Origin: Streptomyces hokutonensis | Lineage (GTDB): Bacteria > Actinomycetota > Actinomycetes > Streptomycetales > Streptomycetaceae | Assembly (NCBI RefSeq): GCF_000376565.1 | Contig: NZ_BARG01000054.1 | Coordinates: forward strand, 89,341-153,340 | DNA length: 64,000 nt | Reading direction: 5' to 3' | Shown: positions 44,429-53,304 of the stretch, in pieces | How positions within the stretch are numbered: the stretch's first letter is position 1 | Layout of the letters: each line of letters starts with the position of its first letter | Notes under the pieces: model-generated | Databases searched by the model: none | What the model was told of the DNA's origin: nothing | The model's input: the letters and a program-made list of their open reading frames with translations, nothing else | Made by a program: the position numbers and the translations under genes

Positions 44429-45837
44429 TCGGTGTCGTCGTCCTTCTTCAGGTCGGGCTTCTCCGCCGCCTCGCCGAGCAGCTTGTCCAGCTCGGAGAAG
44501 TCCAGCTGCTCGCGGTGCACGAAGCCGTCCGGGTCGTCCAGGTCGGAGGCCGTCGGCAGCATGTCCGGGTGGGCCCACAGGCCGTCACGGCCGTCGACAC
44601 CGCGCGCGTCCGTGAGCGAGGCCCACAGCCGGGAGGCGTCGCGCAGCCGGCGCGGGCGCAGCTCCAGGCCGATCAGCGTGGCGAACGTCTGCTCGGCGGG
44701 GCCACCCGTCGCGCGACGGCGCCGCAGGGTCTCGCGGAGCGCGTCGGCGGACGTCAGACGCGGCTTCGCGGCGGCGTGGACCACCGCGTCCACCCAGCCC
44801 TCGACGAGCGCCAGAGCCGTCTCCAGACGGGCCAGGGCGGCCTTCTGCTCGGGCGTGTCCTCCGGCTGGAACATGCCCTGCTGAAGGGCGTCCTGCAGCT
44901 GCTCCGGGTTCTGCGGGTCGAACTGGCCGACCACGTCCTCCAGCTTGGCGGTGTCGACCTTGATCCCGCGCGCGTACCCGTCGACCGCGCCGTACAGATG
45001 CGAGCGCAGCCACGGCACATGTGCGAACAGGCGCTGGTGGGCGGCCTCGCGCAGGGCGAGATAGAGCCGCACCTCCTCCTGGGGAATGCCCAGGTCCTTG
45101 CCGAAGGCCTCGATGTTCAGCGGCAGCAGCGCGGCCTTGCCGACCGGACCGAGCGGCAGGCCGATGTCGGTCGAGCCGACGACCTCGCCCGCGAGCACGC
45201 CCACGGCCTGCCCGATCTGCGTGCCGAACATGGCGCCGCCCATGGAGCGCATCATGCCGATCAGGGGGCCTGCCATGGCCTGCATCTCCTCCGGCAGGAC
45301 ATCGCCCATGGCCGCGCCGACGCGCTCGGCGACCGGGTCCACGAGCTCCTTCCAGGCCGGCAGGGTCGCCTCGACCCACTCCGCGCGGGACCACGCCACG
45401 GCGGATCCGGCACCGGACGGCAGCGAGGTCGCGTCGTCCAGCCACAGGTCGGCGAGGCGGACGGCCTCCTCGACCGCGCTGCGGTCGGCGGGGCCGATGC
45501 TCGCGTCCTTCGTGCCGTCCTGAGTGCCCTGGGAGACCGTCTGGCGGGCGATCTGCTTGGCCATGTCCCAGTTCACCGGGCCGCCCTCGTACGAGAGCAT
45601 CTGGCCCAGCTGCTGGAACGCGGCGCCCAGGTCGTTGGGGTTCAGGGAACCGAACATGGCTGCGAGCGGATTGTCCGCGCCGGGGCCGCCAAAGCCCCCG
45701 GCACCGGGCAGCCCGCCAAATCCGAACGGGTTGGCCGGTCCCTGACCACCACCGCTCTCCTGGTCCTTCTTCTTGCCCTCGTCGCCGTCGTCCGGCTCCT
45801 CCGGCGGAAGGCCGAATCCGAATGGGGTGTCACTCAC
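44425..45837 (-). CDS. DUF2342 zinc-dependent metalloprotease-like protein
   Basis: A 470-residue protein. The first 60 residues are Gly/Pro/Asp-rich (GFGGLPGAGGFGG), followed by a helical domain with LREAAHQRLFAH, the conserved metal-site-like motif of the DUF2342/coenzyme F420-biosynthesis-associated family, and GWVDAVVHAAA. The HExxH is not canonical here, so peptidase activity remains a family guess. GTG start at 45837. It is equivalent to Rv3195 by family and neighbourhood. It is divergent from the SDR gene and upstream of the coupled Nudix gene. Confidence 0.8.
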   Translation of the reverse strand: MSDTPFGFGLPPEEPDDGDEGKKKDQESGGGQGPANPFGFGGLPGAGGFGGPGADNPLAAMFGSLNPNDLGAAFQQLGQMLSYEGGPVNWDMAKQIARQTVSQGTQDGTKDASIGPADRSAVEEAVRLADLWLDDATSLPSGAGSAVAWSRAEWVEATLPAWKELVDPVAERVGAAMGDVLPEEMQAMAGPLIGMMRSMGGAMFGTQIGQAVGVLAGEVVGSTDIGLPLGPVGKAALLPLNIEAFGKDLGIPQEEVRLYLALREAAHQRLFAHVPWLRSHLYGAVDGYARGIKVDTAKLEDVVGQFDPQNPEQLQDALQQGMFQPEDTPEQKAALARLETALALVEGWVDAVVHAAAKPRLTSADALRETLRRRRATGGPAEQTFATLIGLELRPRRLRDASRLWASLTDARGVDGRDGLWAHPDMLPTASDLDDPDGFVHREQLDFSELDKLLGEAAEKPDLKKDDDTE

Positions 45838-46029
45838 GGGATTCCTCGGCTGTTAAGGCCGCCGGTTCTCTCCGACGGCACGACTGCCCTTCAACACCAC
45901 CCAGCGTAGACACCGCGGGCCGATCGGGCCTCGATGCTTCGCCGAGACCTGGCCTGCGGCAGGATGGATGCCACCTGGTCCGGACGCGTCACGCGCGTCC
46001 GTACTGAAGACAACCGCTGGAGACGCCCG

Positions 46030-47142
46030 GTGAGTTCCCCAGATCCGCAGGTTCGCGCAGCGCGAAACCACTCAACCAGTCCCGCAGTGCGCGGGCCCGT
46101 CGTCGCGGTCACCGGCGCCGCGTCCGGGATCGGGGCGCTCCTCACCGAGCGGCTCGCCGCGTCCGAGGAGATCAAGCAGGTCATCGCCATCGACGAGCGG
46201 CGCGGCGAGTGCGCGGCGGCCCAGTGGCACATCCTCGACGTACGGGATCCGGCCATCGCGGAGAAGCTGCGCGGCGCCGACGTCGTCGTACATCTGGCGC
46301 TGGACCTCGATCTGGAGACCGATCCGGCCGCCCGTTCGGCGTACAACGTGCGGGGGACGCAGACCGTGCTGACCGCGGCCGCGGCGGCCGGGGTCCACCG
46401 GGTCGTGCTGTGCACCTCGGCGATGGTCTACGGAGCGCTGCCCGACAACGAACTGCCGCTCTCGGAGGATGCCGAACTGCGCGCCACCGCGGAGGCCACC
46501 GGTGTCGGCGACCTCCTGGAGGTCGAGCGGCTCGCACGGCGCGCGCCCCGGGCGCATCCCGGGCTCAATGTCACCGTCGTCCGCCCCGGAGTCCTCGTCG
46601 GCGGCACCGACACCGCGCTGACCAGGTACTTCGAGTCGCCCCGGCTGCTCGTGGTGGCCGGGTCTCGGCCCGCCTGGCAGTTCTGCCACGTCGAGGACCT
46701 GTGCAGCGCCCTGGAGTACGCCGTCCTGGAGAAGGTCGACGGGGAACTCGCCGTCGGCTGCGACGGCTGGCTGGAGCAGGAGGAGGTCGAGGAGCTCAGC
46801 GGCATCCGGCGCATGGAGCTGCCCTCCGCGGTCGCGCTCGGCGCGGCGGCCCGGCTGCACCGGATCGGACTCACCCCGTCCCCGGCCGGCGACCTGGCGT
46901 ACACGATGTACCCGTGGGTGGTCAGCGGAAGCCGGCTGCACGACGCGGGCTGGCGGCCCCAGTGGACCAACGAGGAAGTGCTCGCGGAGCTCCTGGAGGA
47001 GGTCGCCGGACGGCACACGGTCGTCGGGCGACGGCTCGGCCGCAAGGACGCGACGGCGGCGGGTGCCGCGGGCGCGACGGTCGCACTGCTGGGCGCTGCG
47101 GCGGTCGTACGGCGGGCGCGGAAGGCCCGGCGCCGGATCTGA
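46030..47142 (+). CDS. NAD-dependent epimerase/SDR with C-terminal membrane tail
   Basis: A 370-residue extended SDR. The cofactor motif is GAASGIG, and the active-site Tyr lies in the segment CTSAMVYGALPDNE. Between 90 and 290 it follows the epimerase pattern. The last 30 residues, ATVALLGAAAVVRRARKARRR, form a hydrophobic stretch capped by Arg, so the protein may be tail-anchored. GTG at 46030 is chosen because GGAG lies seven bases upstream; an ATG 22 codons earlier is possible. Substrate not known; a sugar nucleotide or lipid-linked sugar is expected. Confidence 0.82.
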   Translation: MSSPDPQVRAARNHSTSPAVRGPVVAVTGAASGIGALLTERLAASEEIKQVIAIDERRGECAAAQWHILDVRDPAIAEKLRGADVVVHLALDLDLETDPAARSAYNVRGTQTVLTAAAAAGVHRVVLCTSAMVYGALPDNELPLSEDAELRATAEATGVGDLLEVERLARRAPRAHPGLNVTVVRPGVLVGGTDTALTRYFESPRLLVVAGSRPAWQFCHVEDLCSALEYAVLEKVDGELAVGCDGWLEQEEVEELSGIRRMELPSAVALGAAARLHRIGLTPSPAGDLAYTMYPWVVSGSRLHDAGWRPQWTNEEVLAELLEEVAGRHTVVGRRLGRKDATAAGAAGATVALLGAAAVVRRARKARRRI

Positions 47143-47246
47143 GCAGGGCCGGAACGGCCTCCTGTAGGACGCTCCAAACAGGCACGCGCGTGTGCCTGGT
47201 GAAAGTGCTATTCCGCGCTGTCGGCGGGGTGCGGCACGATGGAGGC

Positions 47247-47708
<462 letters not shown>

Positions 47709-47861
47709 TGCCGGCCCACCGCGCCCGCTGATGCGCACTCACGTACTTCTCACCCGCCCTCCGGTTGCGTAACCGCCCCCCTGCCACGAGCGTTGTCAGT
47801 GGGCCTGGCTAATCTGCTGATCAGGCAGTCGAGTTCACTTGTCCGGGGTTGGGAGGTCGGC

Positions 47862-48026
47862 ATGGCGGCACTCGCCTGGTTGTTGATTCCGCTGGTGGCC
47901 GCGATAGGCGCCGGTCTGTGGGGCAGTTGGGCCAACAGGACCCGCAAGGTGCGCAGCGACGGTCCGGAACTGGACGGCTATGCCCGCTTCCGCGAGGCGA
48001 TGGACAAGTCCCACTCAGGCACCTGA
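47862..48026 (+). CDS. Small membrane protein
   Basis: A 54-residue protein with one helix near the N-terminus (WLLIPLVAAIGAGLWGSW) and a soluble tail ending GYARFREAMDKSHSGT. GGGAGG sits five bases before the ATG at 47862. It lies 53 bases before the PDZ-Lon protease gene and may be made with it. No family assignment. Confidence 0.75.
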   Translation: MAALAWLLIPLVAAIGAGLWGSWANRTRKVRSDGPELDGYARFREAMDKSHSGT

Positions 48027-48079
48027 GTCGAAGGCGGCCCTGACGGTGCGCTGACAGATGCGTCCCGTACTGTCGTGCC

Positions 48080-49177
48080 ATGCCACGCCGCACCGCGACG
48101 ATGCTCGCCTCCACCCTGATGCTGATCGCGCTCCTGTGCGCGGGAGTCCTCATCAACGTCCCGTATGCGGAGATGTCGCCGGGCCCGACGGTGAACACCC
48201 TCGGGGACCACGACGGCGAGCCGGTGCTGCAGATCACCGGGCGCAAGACCTACCCGACGACCGGTCACCTGAACATGACGACGGTCCGGGTCACCAGCGC
48301 CGACTACAACATGAACCTCATCGAGGCCGTGTACGGCTGGCTCGCCCACGACGACAAGGTCGTCCCGCACGACACGCTGTACCCCGACGGCAAGACGGAG
48401 CAGCAGTCGACCCAGGAGAACGCCGAGGAGTTCAGCCAGTCCCAGGAGAGCGCCAAGGTCGCCGCACTGGACCAGCTGGGCATCCCGGTGAAGTCCTGGG
48501 TGATCGTCTCGACGGTCCTCAAGGACTCCCCGGCCGAGGGCAAGCTGCACGCCGGTGACGTGATCAAGGCCGTCGACGGTACGACGGTGAAGCAGCCCGA
48601 CGACGTCGCGAAGCTGGTCACCAAGCACAAGCCGGGCCAGAAGGTCGTGTTCACGATCGTGTCGGCCAAGGACCAGGCCGCCGCGGTGAAGGCGAACAAG
48701 ACGGCGACGGCCACGAAGGACATCACGATCACCACCGCGACCTCCGACGACACCGGCGCCAAGCGCGCCATCGTCGGCATCTCGGCCGGAACCGATCACA
48801 CGTTCCCGTTCAGCATCGACATCAAGCTGGCCGACGTCGGCGGCCCGAGCGCCGGCCTGATGTTCGCGCTCGGCATCTACGACAAGCTCACCCCGGGCGA
48901 CCTCACCGGCGGCAAGTTCGTGGCCGGCACCGGCACCATCGACGACACCGGCAAGGTCGGCCCGATCGGCGGTATCTCGATGAAGACCGTCGGCGCGCGC
49001 AGCAAGGGCGCCCAGTACTTCCTGACGCCCGCCGACAACTGCGCGGAGGCCGCCAAGGACACCCCCAGCGGCCTCAGGCTCGTCAAGGTGAACACCATCA
49101 AGGACGCGATCAGCGACCTCAAGCTGATCAACAGCGGCAAGACCGCCGACCTCCCGAAGTGCAGCACCAAGGACTGA
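48080..49177 (+). CDS. Membrane-anchored PDZ-Lon protease
   Basis: A 365-residue protein with a signal anchor (MLASTLMLIALLCAGVLI), a PDZ-like part (about 125-200, WVIVSTVLKDSPAEGKLHAGDVIKAV), and a C-terminal Lon-type proteolytic domain. The catalytic dyad is Ser257 in GGPSAGLMF and Lys302 in GGISMKTVGA. It would degrade or process proteins outside the membrane. It corresponds to Rv3194c. ATG at 48080 starts the basic MPRRTATML. A strong hairpin follows the stop. Confidence 0.92.
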   Translation: MPRRTATMLASTLMLIALLCAGVLINVPYAEMSPGPTVNTLGDHDGEPVLQITGRKTYPTTGHLNMTTVRVTSADYNMNLIEAVYGWLAHDDKVVPHDTLYPDGKTEQQSTQENAEEFSQSQESAKVAALDQLGIPVKSWVIVSTVLKDSPAEGKLHAGDVIKAVDGTTVKQPDDVAKLVTKHKPGQKVVFTIVSAKDQAAAVKANKTATATKDITITTATSDDTGAKRAIVGISAGTDHTFPFSIDIKLADVGGPSAGLMFALGIYDKLTPGDLTGGKFVAGTGTIDDTGKVGPIGGISMKTVGARSKGAQYFLTPADNCAEAAKDTPSGLRLVKVNTIKDAISDLKLINSGKTADLPKCSTKD

Positions 49178-49226
49178 ACGAGCCTCTTCTTTAAAGAAGG
49201 CCTCGCGCACGACAAGAAGGCCTCGC

Positions 49227-49275
49227 GTACGACTCCGGGGGCGCCCTCAAGCCGAGAGCGCCCCCGGAGCCGTAC
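49227..49275. terminator. Bidirectional terminator PDZ-Lon/PPA1309
   Basis: GTACGACTCCGGGGGCGC (49227-49244) pairs with GCGCCCCCGGAGCCGTAC (49258-49275) with one internal mismatch around a 13-base loop. It lies between two convergent genes (stops at 49177 and 49290). A smaller TTCTTT/AAAGAA hairpin is at 49186-49198. Confidence 0.85.
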
Positions 49276-49289
49276 GAGGGGACAGGCCG

Positions 49290-49832
49290 TCAGTCCTCGA
49301 AGGTCGCCGACAGGGCCTCCGCGAGGCCCGGGACGAGCGCGCCGCCGGTGAGGACCTCCGTGGGGGAGTCCTTCTCGCGCAGTCGCAGGGCCGAGTCGCG
49401 GGTGCCGTCGCGCAGGACCGCGACCGTCATCCGGACCTCCTGGCGGTCCGGGTGCTGGGCGACCCACTGGGTGAGCTTCTTCTCGCTGAGCCCCTCCGGG
49501 ACGGAGGCCTCGGCGGACGGCGGCAGCATCAGCCGCTCGACGGTGAGCGCGCAGCCGGCCACCGCGTCGGGCCAGGCGATCGTGCCGAGGAACTCGTCCA
49601 GCGGCTTTCCGGCCGGGATCTCCTCCTGCTCGATCGGGGTGAGACCGGTGGTCTCGGGCTCGTCCCGCAGGCCGAGTTGGGCCGCGAGACCGGGCTCCTG
49701 GGCCCGCAGTCGCGCGGTGTCTACGAGGGCGAAGAGGCGAGCGGGCTGGTCCCAGCCGAGGCCGGAGGCGTACTCGTCGATCTCCAGTACGGCCCGGGTG
49801 AGGGGGTTCGCTGCCATGGGAGTGTTGGACAT
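49290..49832 (-). CDS. PPA1309-type conserved protein
   Basis: A 180-residue protein conserved in actinobacteria, starting MSNTPMAANPLTRAVLEIDEYASGLG-type. Features include WDQPARLFALVDT, IAWPDAVAGCALTVERL and HPDRQEVRMTVAVLRDG. No known catalytic motif, no signal. ATG at 49832 is chosen at the conserved start; the frame continues upstream without ribosome site. It is divergent from the UPF0182 gene with 174 bases between. Function unknown. Confidence 0.78.
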   Translation of the reverse strand: MSNTPMAANPLTRAVLEIDEYASGLGWDQPARLFALVDTARLRAQEPGLAAQLGLRDEPETTGLTPIEQEEIPAGKPLDEFLGTIAWPDAVAGCALTVERLMLPPSAEASVPEGLSEKKLTQWVAQHPDRQEVRMTVAVLRDGTRDSALRLREKDSPTEVLTGGALVPGLAEALSATFED

Positions 49833-50006
49833 GGTCACAATCCTGCCTCGTTCATGGCCGGAATCGGGAACCGAGTAAACGGTGAGTAAGTTGCATAGGT
49901 GTGGGCCCGCGATCACGCGGGGCTACGGACGGTCCGCGAACCCGGGGGCCTGACGCAACGACAGCGACCAACAGCGAACTTCGAGGTGCGCACCTTGGCT
50001 TTCCAG

Positions 50007-52952
50007 ATGCCGGACCGCGGCGGAGGCCCGCAAGGGCCGCGGATCAGAGTGGGCCGCCCGTCCCGGCGGGTCCGGACTTTGCTCATGACACTGGGCGTCC
50101 TTGCCGTACTCGGCATGGCGTTCACGATGTTCGCGGGCTTCTGGACGGACTGGCTCTGGTACCGGTCGGTGCATTACTCGTCCGTGTTCACCACCACCCT
50201 GTCGACCAAGATCGGCCTGTTCTTCGTCTTCGGCCTGCTCATGGCGGCCGCGGTCGGCGTGAACATCTGGCTGGCGCACCGTCTGCGCCCGCCGCTCAGC
50301 GCCATGTCGATGGAGCAGCAGAGCCTCGACCGCTACCGCATGGGCATCGCGCCGTACAAGAAGTGGCTGCTGCTGGCGATCACCTCTCTTGTCGGGCTGA
50401 TCGCGGGCGCCTCGGCGTCCAGCCAGTGGCGGGTCTGGCTGATGTGGGTCAACGGCGTGCCCTTCCACCAGAAGGACCCGCAGTTCCACCTCGACGTCTC
50501 CTTCTACGCGTTCGACCTGCCCTGGTACCGCTTCCTGCTCGGCTTCGGCTTCGCCGCCGCGATCCTCTCGCTGCTCGCCGCCGCGCTGACGCACTACCTG
50601 TACGGCGGGCTGCGCATCACCAGCCCGGGCGCGCGCGCCACGGCCGCCGCCACCGGGCATCTGTCGGTGCTGCTCGGCATCTTCGTCGCCCTCAAGGCGG
50701 TCGCCTACTGGCTCGACCGCTACGGACTCGCGGTCAAATCAAGCGACTTCAAGGCGACCGGTGACTGGACCGGCCTCAGATACGTCGACGCGAACGCGTA
50801 TCTGCCGGCCAAGACGATCCTGTTCTGCATCGCCGTCATCTGCGCGCTGCTGTTCTTCGCCACCCTGTGGCGGCGCACCTGGCAGCTGCCCGTCATCGGC
50901 TTCGGCCTGATGGTGCTCTCCGCGATCCTCATCGGCGGCCTGTACCCGGCGATCGTCCAGAAGTTCACGGTCCAGCCCAACGAGCAGGCCAAGGAAGCCC
51001 CGTACGTCCAGAAGAACCTGAAGGCGACGCGCGAGGCCTACGGCATCGACGACACCAAGGTCACGGAGTACTCGGGGACGAGCACCACCAAGGACAAGAC
51101 CAAGCTCCGCGCGGACGTCGACTCCACGGCGAGCATCCGGATCGTGGACCCGAACGTCGTGTCGCCCACGTTCCAGCAGCTCCAGCAGATCAGGAACTAC
51201 TACGCGTTCCCGACCAACCTGGATGTCGACCGCTACACCGAGGACGGCAAGGACCAGGACACCGTCATCGGGCTGCGCGAGCTGAACCTCAACGGCATCC
51301 CGAAGAACAACTGGATCAACGACCACTTCCGCTACACGCACGGCTACGGCGTGGTCGCCGCCAAGGGCACCGAGGTCGACTCCGAGGGCCGCCCGGTCTT
51401 CACCGAGTCCGACCTGCCGTCCTCGGGTGACCTCGGCAAGTACGAGCAGCAGATCTACTACGGCGAGAAGACCACCACGTACTCGATCGTCGGCGGTCCC
51501 CAGAAGGAGATCGACTACTCCGACGACAGCGGTGAGAAGACCACCAGCTACAAGGGCAAGAGCGGGGTCAACCTCTCCAACCCGCTCAACCGGGCCGCGT
51601 ACGCGGTGGCGTTCAACGAGCCGCAGATCCTCTACTCCGGTGCCATCGGCGAGGGTTCGCGGATCCTGTACAACCGCACGCCCAAGGAGCGCGTCGAGGC
51701 GGTGGCGCCCTGGCTGACCATCGACGGCGACGCCTATCCGGCGGTCGTGGACGGCCACATCCAGTGGATCGTCGACGCGTACACCACCAGCAACGGTTAC
51801 CCGTACGCCTCCCGGACGACCCTCGGGGACACCACGGCCGACTCGCTCACCGCGACCAACAACAACCGCGCGGTGGTGGCCCAGCAGAACCAGGTCAACT
51901 ACATCCGCAACTCGGTGAAGGCGACCGTCGACGCGTACACGGGTCAGGTCAAGCTCTACCAGTGGGACACCGAGGACCCGGTCCTGAAGACCTGGATGAA
52001 GGCGTTCCCCGGCACGGTCGAGCCCAGGTCGGACATCTCCTCCTCGCTGATGGCCCATCTGCGGTACCCGCAGGACCTGTTCAAGGTCCAGCGCGAACTG
52101 CTCACCCGCTACCACGTGACGGACGCGCAGACGTTCCTCAGCGGCAGCGAGGTGTGGCAGGTGCCGGACGACCCGACCAACAAGTCGGGCAGCGCGGTGC
52201 CGCCGTACTACCTGAGCATGAAGATGCCGGACCAGAGCTCGCAGGCGTTCTCCCTGACGACGACGTTCACGCCGAACGGGAGAGACAACCTCAGCGCCTT
52301 CATGGCGGTCGACTCCGAGGCCGGCAGCCCCGACTACGGCAAGATCAGAATCCTGAAACTGCCGACCAGCACGACCGTCGGCGGACCTAAACAGGTGCAG
52401 AGCGCCTTCAACTCCCAACAGGACATCGCCGAATCCATCAAGCTGCTCAAGGGCGGCGACTCCGACATCGAGTACGGCAACCTGCTGACGGTGCCGCTCG
52501 ACGGAGGACTGCTGTACGTGGAGCCCGTCTACGTACGCGGTGGTGGACTCAAGTACCCGCTCCTGCGCAAGGTGTTGGTGGCCTACGGCAACAAGACCGC
52601 GTTCGAGGACACGCTGGACGAGGGGCTCAACAAGGTCTTCGGGGCGGAGACTTCGACCACGCCACCGGATACCGGCACCACCACGCCACCGACATCCAGC
52701 AATCCGACGGTCCAACAGGCCCTGACCGACGCCCAGAAGGCCTTCGACGCGGGGCAACAGGCCCTGAAGAAGGGCGACTGGGAGGCGTACGGGCAGGCGC
52801 AGAAGGATCTGCAGGCCGCGTTGAAGCGGGCCGAGGACGCGCAGGCCGCCGCTGAGAAGAGCAGCGGCAGTGACAAGAGCAGTCCGAGTCCCAGCACCAG
52901 TCCCAGCAGCAGACCAAGTGCCAGTAGCAGTCCGAGCAGTGCGAGTGGTTAG
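50007..52952 (+). CDS. UPF0182 family membrane protein
   Basis: About 981 residues. Seven or so helices lie in the first 330 residues (first at VRTLLMTLGVLAVLGMAF), then a long extracytoplasmic domain, and at the end a coiled Ala/Gln/Lys segment plus a Ser/Pro-rich tail. UPF0182 is a widespread actinobacterial family (Rv3193c) with unknown function. ATG at 50007 (MPDRGGGPQGPR) is taken as the family start; no ribosome site is seen, and GTG at 49986 or an earlier start is possible. Stop at 52952 precedes a tRNA. Confidence 0.85.
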   Translation: MPDRGGGPQGPRIRVGRPSRRVRTLLMTLGVLAVLGMAFTMFAGFWTDWLWYRSVHYSSVFTTTLSTKIGLFFVFGLLMAAAVGVNIWLAHRLRPPLSAMSMEQQSLDRYRMGIAPYKKWLLLAITSLVGLIAGASASSQWRVWLMWVNGVPFHQKDPQFHLDVSFYAFDLPWYRFLLGFGFAAAILSLLAAALTHYLYGGLRITSPGARATAAATGHLSVLLGIFVALKAVAYWLDRYGLAVKSSDFKATGDWTGLRYVDANAYLPAKTILFCIAVICALLFFATLWRRTWQLPVIGFGLMVLSAILIGGLYPAIVQKFTVQPNEQAKEAPYVQKNLKATREAYGIDDTKVTEYSGTSTTKDKTKLRADVDSTASIRIVDPNVVSPTFQQLQQIRNYYAFPTNLDVDRYTEDGKDQDTVIGLRELNLNGIPKNNWINDHFRYTHGYGVVAAKGTEVDSEGRPVFTESDLPSSGDLGKYEQQIYYGEKTTTYSIVGGPQKEIDYSDDSGEKTTSYKGKSGVNLSNPLNRAAYAVAFNEPQILYSGAIGEGSRILYNRTPKERVEAVAPWLTIDGDAYPAVVDGHIQWIVDAYTTSNGYPYASRTTLGDTTADSLTATNNNRAVVAQQNQVNYIRNSVKATVDAYTGQVKLYQWDTEDPVLKTWMKAFPGTVEPRSDISSSLMAHLRYPQDLFKVQRELLTRYHVTDAQTFLSGSEVWQVPDDPTNKSGSAVPPYYLSMKMPDQSSQAFSLTTTFTPNGRDNLSAFMAVDSEAGSPDYGKIRILKLPTSTTVGGPKQVQSAFNSQQDIAESIKLLKGGDSDIEYGNLLTVPLDGGLLYVEPVYVRGGGLKYPLLRKVLVAYGNKTAFEDTLDEGLNKVFGAETSTTPPDTGTTTPPTSSNPTVQQALTDAQKAFDAGQQALKKGDWEAYGQAQKDLQAALKRAEDAQAAAEKSSGSDKSSPSPSTSPSSRPSASSSPSSASG

Positions 52953-53024
52953 CGCAGCTCAGACGGCAGTTGATCACTAGGTCAGAGGCCCACCCCGCAC
53001 CGTGGTACGGTTGCAACACAACGG

Positions 53025-53098
53025 CGCGGGGTGGAGCAGCTCGGTAGCTCGCTGGGCTCATAACCCAGAGGTCGCAGGTTCAAATCCTGTCCCCGCTA
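53025..53098 (+). tRNA. Initiator tRNA-fMet (CAT)
   Basis: A 74-nt tRNA without encoded CCA. Anticodon CAT lies in the loop CTCATAA, closed by three G-C pairs (GGG/CCC), the hallmark of initiators. C1 faces T72, a mismatch that allows formylation. It is followed by a 19-bp hairpin. The 352-bp gap between 52953 and 53304 holds only this tRNA, its hairpin and an apparent promoter of the Sel1 gene. Confidence 0.96.
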
Positions 53099-53103
53099 CT
53101 GAT

Positions 53104-53143
53104 CGCGAAGGCCCGGATCCTTTCAAGGATCCGGGCCTTCGCG
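53104..53143 (+). terminator. Hairpin after first tRNA-fMet
   Basis: CGCGAAGGCCCGGATCC (53104-53120) pairs with GGATCCGGGCCTTCGCG (53127-53143), 17 perfect pairs that can extend by two T-A pairs in the loop. No T-run follows. Likely terminator for tRNA transcription. Confidence 0.7.
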
Positions 53144-53304
53144 CTGTGCGAACGCATGTGCCGACGAGGGTGACGGCCGCGCCGCCCGGGGGACTTGGTG
53201 GAACCGTGTTTCGCTTGTCTCTCTGTGGGCATGTCGACAAAACGCTGTAGAGACCTCACTGGCTGCGGTATACCAGGTGTACCCAGGTTGCAGGTGGTGC
53301 GACG

